Positions 6,856-15,274 of a DNA stretch of 33,175 nt are shown here, one piece after another (the stretch's first letter is position 1; every line of letters begins with the position of its first letter). The stretch comes from Bacteroidales bacterium M8 (lineage in GTDB: Bacteria; Bacteroidota; Bacteroidia; Bacteroidales; Muribaculaceae), in the NCBI GenBank assembly GCA_001689495.1, contig LUJS01000001.1:1-33175 (forward strand), given 5' to 3'. The position numbers and the translations under genes are program-made. The notes under the pieces were generated by a model. It did no database searches and was not told the origin of the DNA. It saw nothing but the letters and a program-made list of their open reading frames with translations.

Positions 6856-8703
6856 TCATTTTTTTGCAATTATCAGCTCCATTCCGCACCTTTTGCAGTC
6901 AAAATTAACTTTCAATCGCAGTTTTCCGCTCTCCAGATAGAGTGGCGAGGGCCATTCGCGGCCCTCGGGCGTGAGCAGGCACCGGCCCAGTTCGCGCCGC
7001 AGGCAATAGCGGGTGGTCATCACCACGGTCTCGCCCTCGGGGCGCTCTACCTCGACGGCAGGAGTGACGGACGTGGCTCCGTGGTCGGCATAGAATCGCC
7101 GGGCCAGACTGTTGGACACATTGTCGTGGATGGTCAGCTCGTTGCCCATCGGGAGCGGGGCCGAGGTGTCTTCGGGCAGGCGCAGGCGGCGGCTGTATGT
7201 GGCGCGGGCGGTCGAGTCGAGCAGGGCGCACGCCTGTCGGCGCAGGGCCGCGAGGGACGAGGCGGGGATGAACACCCCTCCGGCCAGATCGACAATCCGT
7301 CCGGCCGCATAGATGGTGTCGCCCAGCTTGGTGAGTATGTTGCGCCGCGGGGTCTCCTGCGGGGTCACAGCCTCGGCGGCAGGGGAGGGGAGGGTGAGCG
7401 TGGCCGTGGCCGAGACTCCGCGCTCGTCGGTCATCTCGAGAGCTATGCGGTCACCCCCCGGCAGCAGGCGCAACGACATGTCCACCCTGACGGTGCGCGT
7501 ACAGCGTGCTCCGGTCATGGCTGTGTCCCACTCCTTGTCCTTGTTGCGATAGAGCGGGGTGCCGGGCTGAATCTTTTGCGGCGATGCCGGATAGAGCCTG
7601 TCGCCGTCGACGCGGTTCAGGCGAAATCCGCAGAACTTGCCCGAGGCGTCGAAGTATCCCAGCCCGTCACCGTTGGCCAGCCGGGCCGACAGTCGGGCGG
7701 TTATCTCGCGAGGGGTGCAGCGGGTCACCGTGCCGACCTTCTCGCCCATCGCCTTGGGGGTATGTATGGCAGCGATGCCGTTCTTGGGCGCGCGTCCGCT
7801 GATGAAGTATGGCGTGAATCCGCGGTTGAACGCCTTGGCCGGATCGGGGGTGAAATTGCACCGCGACCGTCCGAACGAGGCCCTGCGGAAACGCCCGCCG
7901 CTCTCTGAGACGATGCGGTCGAGCAGCCGCGAGTAGTGGGCCACGGTGTTCATGACATAGTCGGCCTCCTTGAGCCGGCCCTCGATCTTGAATGAGGTGA
8001 CGCCGGCCTCGGCCATCTCGCGCAGCGACGACGAGCGATTGAGGTCGCGCAGCGACAGCAGGTGCTTGCCGGCGACCAGCGTGCGGCCCGACTCGTCCTT
8101 GAGGTCGAACGGCAGGCGGCATATCTGGGCGCACTCGCCGCGGTTGGCGCTGCGTCCGCCCGACATGGCGCTGGCACGGCAGTCGCCGCTATAGCTCACG
8201 CACAGGGCACCGTGTATGAAGGCCTCGATCTCGACCCCGGGCACCTCGCGGTGCATGGCCGCGATCTCGTCGAGCGACAGCTCACGGGCCGGCACGACGC
8301 GCGAGAAACCGACCGAATGCAGGAAACGGGCCTTCTCGGGCGTGCGTATGTCGCATTGGGTCGAGGCATGGAGGTCTATTGGCGGAATGTCGGCGCGCAG
8401 CAGACCCATGTCCTGAACGATCAGCGCGTCGACGCCGATGCGCCACAGGTCGCTGACAAGGCGCTCCACGTCGGCCATCTCGTCGTCATAGATTATGGTG
8501 TTGACCGTGGCATAGACCTTGACGCCGTATGGATGTGCCGTCTCGACCACCCGCCTGATGTCGTCGAGGCTGTTGGCGGCGGCACGGCGCGCACCGTGGC
8601 TGGCCGGACCGATGTATATGGCATCAGCCCCGGCAAGTATGGCCTTGATGGCAATGTCGGCATCGCGCGCCGGCGCAAGAAGTTCGAGTGGAGTCGGTGT
8701 CAT
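6856..8703 (-). CDS. U32 peptidase-family protein (RNA-hydroxylation type)
   Basis: The 615-residue protein starts with the U32 barrel (LELLAPARDADIAIKAILAGADAIYIG). It carries the family signature around residues 160-196, with His164 and Cys168, Cys175, Cys191 and Cys195 (HGALCVSYSGDC, NRGECAQICR). U32 proteins of this type (TrhP, RlhA, UbiU/UbiV) are now known to act in prephenate- or Fe-S-dependent hydroxylation of tRNA, rRNA or quinones rather than proteolysis. The long C-terminal part, ending in a CKRC pair, resembles the extended RlhA class (23S rRNA C2501 hydroxylation), but the exact substrate cannot be decided here. The ATG at 8703 follows a 179-nt divergent gap shared with the alcohol dehydrogenase gene. 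No TAnnTTTG box was found for it. Confidence 0.85.
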   Translation of the reverse strand: MTPTPLELLAPARDADIAIKAILAGADAIYIGPASHGARRAAANSLDDIRRVVETAHPYGVKVYATVNTIIYDDEMADVERLVSDLWRIGVDALIVQDMGLLRADIPPIDLHASTQCDIRTPEKARFLHSVGFSRVVPARELSLDEIAAMHREVPGVEIEAFIHGALCVSYSGDCRASAMSGGRSANRGECAQICRLPFDLKDESGRTLVAGKHLLSLRDLNRSSSLREMAEAGVTSFKIEGRLKEADYVMNTVAHYSRLLDRIVSESGGRFRRASFGRSRCNFTPDPAKAFNRGFTPYFISGRAPKNGIAAIHTPKAMGEKVGTVTRCTPREITARLSARLANGDGLGYFDASGKFCGFRLNRVDGDRLYPASPQKIQPGTPLYRNKDKEWDTAMTGARCTRTVRVDMSLRLLPGGDRIALEMTDERGVSATATLTLPSPAAEAVTPQETPRRNILTKLGDTIYAAGRIVDLAGGVFIPASSLAALRRQACALLDSTARATYSRRLRLPEDTSAPLPMGNELTIHDNVSNSLARRFYADHGATSVTPAVEVERPEGETVVMTTRYCLRRELGRCLLTPEGREWPSPLYLESGKLRLKVNFDCKRCGMELIIAKK

Positions 8704-8819
8704 GATCTATGTGCCTGTTAATGTAAGTTAATTATATTAATACGTTTCCACATGCCGGTTTATTGTAAGAGTGACACAATAATTCGGTCGTCAGTTCTTT
8801 CGCAATGCTTGTTTTTTTG

Positions 8820-8851
8820 TTTGTTTTTTGGTGGGGAATGAGCTATCTTTG
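8820..8851 (+). promoter_or_regulatory. Consensus Bacteroidetes promoter for the alcohol dehydrogenase
   Basis: TTTG at 8820-8823 is followed after 20 nt by TATCTTTG at 8844-8851, 31 nt before the start codon. Element identity and spacing fit the phylum's primary sigma factor. Confidence 0.75.
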
Positions 8852-8882
8852 CGGGTAGATACAACTAAACTCAGGATATTTT

Positions 8883-10058
8883 ATGGATAATTTCAGCTAT
8901 TGCTCGCCTACGCGCTATCTGTTCGGGCGCGGGACCGAGGATGAGACAGGCCGCCTCGTGGCCGAGGCCGGATGGAAAACCGTGATGATCGTCTATGGCG
9001 GCGGCTCGGCCGTGCGCTCGGGCCTGCTGGGCCGCGTGTGTGATTCGCTGTCGCGCCGAGGCATCACGTTCGTCACTTTCGGTGGCATACATCCCAACCC
9101 CACCGACACGCCCGTGCGCGACGGCATCGAGATGTGCCGCCTGTCGGGTGCTCAGGCACTGCTGGCCGTGGGCGGCGGCTCTGTCATAGATACGGCCAAG
9201 GCCATTGCCGCCGGCGCGCTCTATGACGGCGATTTCTGGGACTTCTATGCCGGCAAGACGGCGGTCGAGAAGGCCCTGCCCGTGGGCGTGGTGCTCACCA
9301 TTCCCGCCGCAGGCAGCGAGGGTAGCGGCAACTCAGTGATAACCAACGAGTCTACCGGTCAGAAGCTGGGCATTCGCACCGACTTTGCCCTGCGTCCCAA
9401 GTTTGCCGTGATGAATCCCGAGCTCACCGAGACCCTGCCGTGGGCACAGACCTCGGCGGGCGTGGCCGACATGATGGCCCACATCATGGAGCGCTATTTC
9501 ACCACCACGACCGATGTCGATGTCACCGACCGCCTGTCCGAGGGGCTGCTCATGGCCATAATCGACATGGCCCGCCGCGTCAAGGCCGACCCCAAGGACT
9601 ATAATGCACGCGCCAACCTGATGTGGAGCGGCACGCTGGCCCACAACGGCCTGTGCGGCTGCGGACGCAAGGAGGATTGGGCGTCGCACGGTCTGGAGCA
9701 TGTGCTGTCGGCCCTCTATGACGTGACGCACGGTGCCGGACTGGCCGTGGTATTCCCCGCATGGATGACATACATGGCCGACCGCCGTCCCGAGAAGATC
9801 GCCCAGCTGGGCCGCAGGGTGTTCGGGCTGGACTCACTGCAGATGACCGACTCGGAGGCCGCCCACAAGACCGTCGACGCGCTACGTGCATTCTTCAAGG
9901 AGATGGAACTGCCCCTGACCCTCAAGGAGCTCGGCATCACCGATCCAGACTTCAAGATGTTCACCCAAGACTTCCACCGCGACAAGGGGAACCCCTATCA
10001 GGGCTACTACACGCTGACGCCCGAGGACACCGAGGCCATATACCGCCTGATGCAGTGA
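8883..10058 (+). CDS. Iron-containing alcohol dehydrogenase (butanol dehydrogenase/YqhD type)
   Basis: The 391-residue cytoplasmic oxidoreductase belongs to the group III (Fe-ADH) family. The nucleotide-binding half has VYGGGSAVRSGLL (38-50) and AVGGGSVIDTAKAIA (95-109). The metal site is formed by Asp196 and His200 (GVADMMAHIMERYF), His269/His273 (WASHGLEHVLSALYD) and His283 (THGAGLAVVFPAW). The sequence resembles NADPH-dependent butanol/aldehyde reductases (BdhA, YqhD), reducing aldehydes to alcohols during fermentation or detoxification; the physiological substrate is not evident. It has its own consensus promoter, and malate dehydrogenase follows after 65 nt with no separate promoter box seen. 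The two redox genes may therefore share a transcript. Confidence 0.9.
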   Translation: MDNFSYCSPTRYLFGRGTEDETGRLVAEAGWKTVMIVYGGGSAVRSGLLGRVCDSLSRRGITFVTFGGIHPNPTDTPVRDGIEMCRLSGAQALLAVGGGSVIDTAKAIAAGALYDGDFWDFYAGKTAVEKALPVGVVLTIPAAGSEGSGNSVITNESTGQKLGIRTDFALRPKFAVMNPELTETLPWAQTSAGVADMMAHIMERYFTTTTDVDVTDRLSEGLLMAIIDMARRVKADPKDYNARANLMWSGTLAHNGLCGCGRKEDWASHGLEHVLSALYDVTHGAGLAVVFPAWMTYMADRRPEKIAQLGRRVFGLDSLQMTDSEAAHKTVDALRAFFKEMELPLTLKELGITDPDFKMFTQDFHRDKGNPYQGYYTLTPEDTEAIYRLMQ

Positions 10059-10123
10059 ACAACCACGAGGCCGCAGACGTTATAATATACTACAGCAAAC
10101 ATCAATTCTAATATCGTATATCT

Positions 10124-11125
10124 ATGAATTACCTTACGGACGAGAAACTGGTCATTGTCGGCGCCGCCGGCATGATCGGCTCGAACATGGCCCAGACCGC
10201 CATAATGATGAAACTCACACCCAACATCTGCCTCTACGACCCCTATGCCCCCGCCCTCAAGGGCGTGGCCGAGGAGCTGCTGCAGTGCGGATTCGAGGGT
10301 CTGAACCTGACCTATACAAGCGATGTCAAGGAGGCCCTCACGGGTGCCAAGTACATCGTCAACTCGGGCGGTGCCGCCCGTAAGGCCGGCATGACCCGCG
10401 AGGATCTGCTCAAGGGCAACGCCGCCATAGCCGAGGAGTTCGGCAAGAATGTCAAGGAATATTGCCCCGACGTCAAGCATGTCGTGGTCATCTTCAACCC
10501 CGCCGACATCACCGGCCTGATCACCCTGCTCTATTCGGGCCTCAAGCCCTCGCAGGTATCGACCCTCGCCGCCCTCGACTCGACACGTCTGCGAAACGAG
10601 CTGGCCAAGTACTTCAAGATCTCGCCCGACGAGATCAAGATGGCCCGCACATACGGTGGCCACGGCGAGCAGATGGCCGTATTCGCAAGCACCTGCACGG
10701 TGGCCGGACAGCCCCTGTCGCAGATCATCGGCACCGACGCCCTGCCCGAGCAGGAGTGGAACGAGATGAAGCAGCGCGTCATTCAGGGTGGCAAGAACAT
10801 CATCGACCTGCGTGGCCGCTCGTCGTTCCAGAGCCCTTCGTATCTCTCGATCGAGATGATCGCGGCCGCAATGGGCGGCAAGCCTTTCACATGGCCCGTG
10901 GGTACATACGTCAACAACGGCGAGTACAACCACATCATGATGGCCATGGAGACCACCGTGGACAAGAACGGCGTGACCGTGCATCCCGTCAAGGGCACTC
11001 CCGAAGAGCACAAGGAGCTCGACCAGAGCTATCACCACCTGTGCAAGCTGCGTGACGAGGTCATCGCCATGGGCGTGATGCCCCAGATAGACCGGTGGAA
11101 GACCATCAACCCCAACCTCGGCTGA
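10124..11125 (+). CDS. mdh: Malate dehydrogenase
   Basis: The 333-residue NAD-dependent enzyme interconverts malate and oxaloacetate. In Bacteroidales this is part of the reductive branch leading to succinate. The Rossmann motif GAAGMIG is at 13-19. The substrate-binding arginines are Arg86 and Arg92 in AARKAGMTREDLL, with Arg155 near the catalytic Asp152 (LDSTRLRNEL), and the catalytic His180 is in TYGGHGEQM. NPADI at 125-129 is the usual NP motif. Length and motifs are typical of the lactate/malate dehydrogenase family, and the AARKAGM loop with the Arg pair favours malate over lactate. A perfect bidirectional terminator follows. Confidence 0.93.
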   Translation: MNYLTDEKLVIVGAAGMIGSNMAQTAIMMKLTPNICLYDPYAPALKGVAEELLQCGFEGLNLTYTSDVKEALTGAKYIVNSGGAARKAGMTREDLLKGNAAIAEEFGKNVKEYCPDVKHVVVIFNPADITGLITLLYSGLKPSQVSTLAALDSTRLRNELAKYFKISPDEIKMARTYGGHGEQMAVFASTCTVAGQPLSQIIGTDALPEQEWNEMKQRVIQGGKNIIDLRGRSSFQSPSYLSIEMIAAAMGGKPFTWPVGTYVNNGEYNHIMMAMETTVDKNGVTVHPVKGTPEEHKELDQSYHHLCKLRDEVIAMGVMPQIDRWKTINPNLG

Positions 11126-11152
11126 TCTCCGACACAGTCTGACGACAATATG

Positions 11153-11190
11153 AATAATGCCCGAAACCGGCCGGTTTCGGGCATTATTCT
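11153..11190. terminator. Bidirectional terminator between mdh and the DUF4293 gene
   Basis: A perfect 18-bp inverted repeat (left arm AATAATGCCCGAAACCGG at 11153-11170, right arm 11171-11188) lies between convergent genes. T-rich flanks are short, so strength comes mainly from the stem. Confidence 0.85.
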
Positions 11191-11208
11191 TGTGACTGTA
11201 TGCGGGAA

Positions 11209-11637
11209 TTATCTCAGGCGGTCGTAAGAGCGGAGCAGCTTGATGTCGTGGTTGATGCCCGAGACTGCGAGAATCTCGAAGATGACGGTCAGCGGCAGAA
11301 GGATGTCCCAGACGGAGAAGTGAGCGTCGAGACCTTCGGCCGATGCCTGCTTGTAGAGGGCGAAGCAGACCACGGCGACCACGGCCAGCGTGAGCATGAG
11401 GCAGACGCCGGTGACCGTGCGCTGCAACTGAAGGTTGCGATAGAGGAAGAGGTCGACCAGCAGCAACAGGATGATCGCACCCGTGGGGATGAGGATGCCG
11501 TACTCGCTCATGGTGTAGAGTGCCTCGGTGGCGCCGCCTTCGAGGTGTTCGATATGGCCGTAGGGGACTGCCAGAAAGATGGCCATGGCGATGACTGCCA
11601 GAAAGATGTAGACGGATTGAATGCGTTGTATCTGCAT
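11209..11637 (-). CDS. DUF4293-like four-helix membrane protein
   Basis: The 142-residue protein begins MQIQRIQSVYIFLAVIAM at 11637. A further in-frame upstream start would overlap the promoter box, so it was not used. Four hydrophobic helices are visible: near the N-terminus, around GILIPTGAIILLLLVDLFLY, around GVCLMLTLAVVAVVCFALY and around SVWDILLPLTVIFEILAV. It ends in a short charged tail (KLLRSYDRLR). The QRIQSVYL-type start and four-helix layout match the DUF4293 family of Bacteroidetes inner-membrane proteins, whose function is unknown. It is a monocistronic unit with its own -7 box, convergent with mdh. Confidence 0.8.
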   Translation of the reverse strand: MQIQRIQSVYIFLAVIAMAIFLAVPYGHIEHLEGGATEALYTMSEYGILIPTGAIILLLLVDLFLYRNLQLQRTVTGVCLMLTLAVVAVVCFALYKQASAEGLDAHFSVWDILLPLTVIFEILAVSGINHDIKLLRSYDRLR

Positions 11638-11679
11638 GTCGGTAGTGGTTTTAAGTTGTTGTGATGGGTGAATTTTTGT

Positions 11680-11687
11680 CAAAAGTA
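11680..11687 (-). promoter_or_regulatory. -7 box for the DUF4293-like gene
   Basis: TACTTTTG on the minus strand gives a leader of about 40 nt before the ATG at 11637. It is back to back with the surE promoter. Confidence 0.55.
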
Positions 11688-11732
11688 CTAATTTTTTAAC
11701 AATCCCCGCAGGGTTTAGTTAGCAAAATGTCG

Positions 11733-11740
11733 TAATTTTG
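11733..11740 (+). promoter_or_regulatory. -7 box for the surE operon
   Basis: TAATTTTG lies 40 nt before the surE start. The region 20 nt upstream holds only a weak TTTA. Confidence 0.55.
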
Positions 11741-11780
11741 TAAAAGAATCACGAGTTTCCATCATCAAAATCCAACAAAC

Positions 11781-12548
11781 ATGACAGATTCCCGTCCCCT
11801 CATAATGGTGACCAACGACGATGGCGTGCACTCGCGCGGACTTGCCGCGCTTGTCTCGGTGGCCTCGCGCCTCGGCCATGTCGTAGCCGTCGCCCCCTCG
11901 CTGCCGCAGTCTGCCAAGTCGTCGGCCCTCACCGTAGACAGTCCGCTCCATATCACCGCGCATCCGCCCATGGGCGATGCCGAGGTATATAGCGTCAGCG
12001 GCACTCCGGTCGACTGCGTTAAGCTGGGCATGCACGCCATACTGGACCGCCGCCCCGACCTGCTGCTCTCGGGCATCAACCACGGCTCGAACGCGGCCGT
12101 CAACAACATCTATTCGGGCACCATGGGCGCGGCCATGGAGGGTTGTATCGTCGGCATCCCCTCGGTGGGGCTGTCGTTGCTCAGTCACAATCCGGCGGCC
12201 GATTTTGGCGGCATCCTCCAGATGGTCGAGGATATAATCAGGCGTGTGCTCGCCTCGGGGCTCCCCGAGGGCATCTGCCTCAACGTCAACTTCCCCAAGG
12301 ACCGTGTGCCCGAGGGTCTCAAGACCGTGCGTGCCGCGCGCGGATACTGGACCGAGGAATATGCCGACTATGCTACCCCCGGCGGTCGCCCCTTCTATTG
12401 GCTCACGGGCCGCTATCACAACATAGAGCCCGATGCAGCCGACACCGACGAATACTGGCTGGCCCGCGGCTGGGCCACTGCCGTGCCCGTGCGTCCCGAC
12501 CAGACGGCATCGGACATGATAGGCCGCATAGACACTCTGCTCGGATGA
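11781..12548 (+). CDS. surE: 5'/3'-nucleotidase SurE
   Basis: The 255-residue cytoplasmic phosphatase hydrolyses nucleoside 5'- and 3'-monophosphates in stationary-phase survival. The metal-binding TNDDG is at residues 11-15. The loop VAPSLPQSAKSSALT, the VSGTPVDCVKLG segment and the LLSGINHGSNA active-site Asn region all match SurE. Length is typical. Its stop overlaps the start of dacB in an ATGA arrangement, so the two are translationally coupled. It heads a run of genes reaching rsmI. Confidence 0.95.
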   Translation: MTDSRPLIMVTNDDGVHSRGLAALVSVASRLGHVVAVAPSLPQSAKSSALTVDSPLHITAHPPMGDAEVYSVSGTPVDCVKLGMHAILDRRPDLLLSGINHGSNAAVNNIYSGTMGAAMEGCIVGIPSVGLSLLSHNPAADFGGILQMVEDIIRRVLASGLPEGICLNVNFPKDRVPEGLKTVRAARGYWTEEYADYATPGGRPFYWLTGRYHNIEPDAADTDEYWLARGWATAVPVRPDQTASDMIGRIDTLLG

Positions 12549-13918
12549 TCATGGCACGTCGTATCCTCTCTCTCGTCATCCTGCTGGCCGCGGCATTTCA
12601 GGGCGCGGTCATGGCCTTCCCGCTCAAGGTGGCGGGACTCGACACCATCCGCACGGCCGTGTGGATACACGACCTGCGCTGGGGCTTGGATGTGGTCAGC
12701 GCCAATGTCGACCGCTCGCTGGTGCCCGCATCGGTCATGAAGAGCGTCACGGCTGCCTCGCTGCTCAATCTCGCATCGAGCGCCGAGCGTTTCGCCACGC
12801 CGGTCATGGCCGTTGGGCGCATAACCGCCGACTCCGTCCTCGACGGCAACATCGTGGTGCGCGTCAACGGCGACCCGACCATCGAGTCGCAGTTCTTTGA
12901 CTCGACCCGGGGCTTTGCCGACAGCATCGCCGCCGGCGTGTGCCGCCTCGGCATCAAGAGGGTCAAGGGCTCGGTGATAATAGACAGCAGCGACTTTCAG
13001 GACGCCACGACACCCCCCGGATGGATGTCCGAGGACATTCCGTGGCCATACGGGGCGCGCCTGCAGGGAGCCAACTTCCGCGACAACCGTTTCAGGCTGC
13101 GTCTCCCGTCCAAGGAGACCGTGCCCTATGTGCCCGATCTGAAATTCTCGTTCAAGCCCTCGAAAGGACGCTCGGCCAAGGTGGACCGCAAGGACGGCTC
13201 GGAGACGTTTCTCGTCTCGGGCAACACTCGCCGCGGTGTCTCGGACATGTTCTCGATGCCCTATCCGTGGAAGGTGATGCGACACGAGGTGACGGAGACT
13301 CTGCGGGACAACGGCATAGAGGTGAGCGGACAGGACATGGCGTCGAAAGGTGACGAACATAACGTATATACACACCTGTCGCCCGAGTTTGGCGAGATAC
13401 TCCGCAGCCTCATGTTCAGGTCGGACAACCTGATGGCCGAGGGGATGCTGCGCGCCATCGCCCCCGGAGGCACGAGGGCCGATGCCATAGCTGAGGAGAA
13501 GGCCGTATGGACGATGGCCGGAATAAGCGCCCACGGCGTCAACATAGTCGACGGCAGCGGCCTGTCGAGAGACAATCGCCTCACGGCACGCTTTCTCGGC
13601 GAGATAAACCGCTACATGCTGGCCGATGATTTCGGCACGGACTATACCGCGCTCTTCCCCCGCGCCGGATATGACGGCACGCTGCGCAACTTCCTGCTCG
13701 ACACTCCGCTCGAGGGGCGCGTGGCCATGAAGACCGGGTCGATGAAGGGCGTGCAGTCGTATAGCGGATACCTCTTGGACGACGAGGGGCGCCCCACGCA
13801 CCTGCTGGTTTTCATCGCCAACGGGTTCAGATGTTCGCGCGCGGCGTTAAAAAATTCGATTCAGAGATTGTTATTAGATACTTTTTGTGTAAGTTTGCAG
13901 AATGAAACTGACCAATGA
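12545..13918 (+). CDS. dacB: D-alanyl-D-alanine carboxypeptidase/endopeptidase (PBP4, S13)
   Basis: The 457-residue exported penicillin-binding protein trims peptidoglycan peptides. A signal peptide (ARRILSLVILLAAAFQGAVMA) is followed by the three serine-acylase motifs: SVMK at 63-66, SDN at 293-295 and KTG at 396-398. The long stretch between SxxK and SDN is the insertion typical of the DacB/PBP4 class. The start at 12545 overlaps the surE stop by 4 bp (an ATG at 12551 is an alternative). The open frame continues far upstream inside surE, but that part is a shadow. The last 17 bp overlap the next gene, whose promoter box lies within the dacB 3' end. Confidence 0.92.
   Translation: MIMARRILSLVILLAAAFQGAVMAFPLKVAGLDTIRTAVWIHDLRWGLDVVSANVDRSLVPASVMKSVTAASLLNLASSAERFATPVMAVGRITADSVLDGNIVVRVNGDPTIESQFFDSTRGFADSIAAGVCRLGIKRVKGSVIIDSSDFQDATTPPGWMSEDIPWPYGARLQGANFRDNRFRLRLPSKETVPYVPDLKFSFKPSKGRSAKVDRKDGSETFLVSGNTRRGVSDMFSMPYPWKVMRHEVTETLRDNGIEVSGQDMASKGDEHNVYTHLSPEFGEILRSLMFRSDNLMAEGMLRAIAPGGTRADAIAEEKAVWTMAGISAHGVNIVDGSGLSRDNRLTARFLGEINRYMLADDFGTDYTALFPRAGYDGTLRNFLLDTPLEGRVAMKTGSMKGVQSYSGYLLDDEGRPTHLLVFIANGFRCSRAALKNSIQRLLLDTFCVSLQNETDQ
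13868..13897 (+). promoter_or_regulatory. Promoter inside the 3' end of dacB
   Basis: TTG at 13868-13870, 19 nt spacing and TAAGTTTG at 13890-13897 form a near-ideal Bacteroidetes promoter. The expected transcription start falls within a few bases of the ATG at 13902, which predicts a leaderless or near-leaderless mRNA. Confidence 0.6.
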
Positions 13919-14489
13919 TATTGATGCGCTCCTCAAGCTGGCCTACGAGGCCGAGGGGCTGTTGCTTCTGCTCAAGAGCCGTGGCGGCGAAATGCCTGCC
14001 GACGCCCTGACGCTGCTGACCGAGAAAACCGCCATGCTTCAGGCCGGTGTCATGGACTTGCCTTATGACGGCACCCCGGTCGCAACCGAGGCCGCCGAGC
14101 CCGCGCCCGCGCCCGAGTCTGACAGCGAGGCCATTGCCGAGGCTGCGGAGGAGGAGACCATAGCCGATGCCGGCGAGCAGCCGGAGGTTGTCGAGCATGA
14201 GTCCGAGCCTGCGGTCGCCGGCATGACGGCAGAGGCCGAGACCCTCGACGAGCGTCTGGCCCGCGAGCGCGCCCGCGACATATTCAAGGCCTTCACGCTC
14301 AACGACAAGTTCCGCTATCGCCGCGAACTGTTCCACGACTCGGACGACGAGTTCAGGGACACGCTCGGAATCATCTCGGGCATGTCGTCGTTTGCCGAGG
14401 CCGAGGAATACTTCTACGAAGACCTCTGCTGGGATCCCGAAAACGAGGAGGTCAGATCGTTCATGGAGATTGTCAGGAAACACTTCTGA
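13902..14489 (+). CDS. Conserved-type hypothetical protein with acidic linker
   Basis: The 195-residue protein has three parts. An N-terminal helical segment (LTNDIDALLKLAYEAEGLLLLLKSRG) is followed by a low-complexity Ala/Glu/Pro linker at about residues 60-115, and then by a C-terminal helical domain rich in Phe and acidic residues (LNDKFRYRRELFHDSDDEFRDTL, then AEEYFYEDLCWDPENEEVR). There is no signal peptide or membrane helix, so it is probably cytoplasmic. I do not recognise a characterised family, though similar proteins accompany rsmI in Bacteroidales as far as I recall. It overlaps dacB by 17 bp and precedes rsmI by 12 nt, suggesting cotranscription with the methyltransferase. Confidence 0.85.
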   Translation: MKLTNDIDALLKLAYEAEGLLLLLKSRGGEMPADALTLLTEKTAMLQAGVMDLPYDGTPVATEAAEPAPAPESDSEAIAEAAEEETIADAGEQPEVVEHESEPAVAGMTAEAETLDERLARERARDIFKAFTLNDKFRYRRELFHDSDDEFRDTLGIISGMSSFAEAEEYFYEDLCWDPENEEVRSFMEIVRKHF

Positions 14490-14501
14490 CGCCGCGAGCC
14501 C

Positions 14502-15218
14502 ATGGCCAGACTCTATATAGTTCCCACCCCGGTCGGCAATATGTCCGACATGACGCCGAGGGCCGTCGAGGTTCTCGGCAAGGTCTCGGCCATCTATGCC
14601 GAGGACACAAGGACATCCGGAGTGCTGCTGAAGCACTTCGGCATCACCACGCCTTGTCTCAGCCACCACAAGTTCAACGAACATGCCACCGCGGCCCCGA
14701 TCATAGACCGTGTCGAGGCCGGCGAGGATATAGCCCTCATATCGGATGCCGGCACGCCGGGCATCAGCGATCCGGGCTTCATGCTGACACGCGAGTGTCG
14801 CCGCCGCGGCATCGAGGTCGAGACATTGCCCGGCCCCACGGCGTTCGTCCCTGCCCTCGTCAACTCGGGGCTCCCAACGGACCGTTTTACATTCGAGGGA
14901 TTTCTGCCTCCCAAAAAGGGGCGCCGCACCCGGCTCGAGGGGATAGCGGCATCGACCTGCACGACAATCATCTACGAGTCGCCCCTGAGGCTGGTACGGA
15001 CACTCGGCGAGCTGACCGACGTCTGTGGCGCCGACAGACCCGCCTCGGTCTCGCGCGAGATCTCGAAGGTGCACGACACCACCGTGCGCGGCACCCTCGG
15101 CGAACTAAAGGAATACTTTGCCGAAAACAATCCGCGCGGTGAGATTGTTATCATCGTAGGGCCGCAGGAGGCTCAGGCCCGCACCCACAAGAACAAGTAC
15201 AAGGATGCCGACGAATAA
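14502..15218 (+). CDS. rsmI: 16S rRNA (cytidine-1402-2'-O)-methyltransferase RsmI
   Basis: The 238-residue SAM-dependent enzyme methylates the ribose of C1402 in the decoding centre of 16S rRNA. The tetrapyrrole-methylase fold shows the hallmark segments: VPTPVGNMSDMTPRA near the N-terminus, YAEDTRTSGVLLKHFGI, ISDAGTPGISDPG (SAM-binding loop), LPGPTAFVPALVNSGLPTDRF, and the FLPPKKGRR segment used in RNA contact. The C-terminal VSREISKVHD and GEIVIIVGP complete the family pattern. It follows the acidic hypothetical gene closely. Confidence 0.96.
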   Translation: MARLYIVPTPVGNMSDMTPRAVEVLGKVSAIYAEDTRTSGVLLKHFGITTPCLSHHKFNEHATAAPIIDRVEAGEDIALISDAGTPGISDPGFMLTRECRRRGIEVETLPGPTAFVPALVNSGLPTDRFTFEGFLPPKKGRRTRLEGIAASTCTTIIYESPLRLVRTLGELTDVCGADRPASVSREISKVHDTTVRGTLGELKEYFAENNPRGEIVIIVGPQEAQARTHKNKYKDADE

Positions 15219-15274
15219 TCGGCGTCACGACATTACAAAAATCACGAATTTCAACATCACGTCAATTCAAGAAT

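Noticed and set aside
12143..12544. Long upstream in-frame extension of the dacB reading frame
   Set aside because: It lies inside surE and has Arg/Pro/Gly-rich shadow composition. The true start follows the surE stop and opens a signal peptide.
12416..13801. 461-codon minus-strand open frame opposite dacB
   Set aside because: It is antisense to a gene with clear PBP motifs, rich in Arg/His/Gly/Val as expected of a GC-rich shadow, and has no domain.
13827..15074. 415-codon minus-strand open frame opposite the acidic protein and rsmI
   Set aside because: Shadow of two well-supported plus-strand genes; no recognisable motif.
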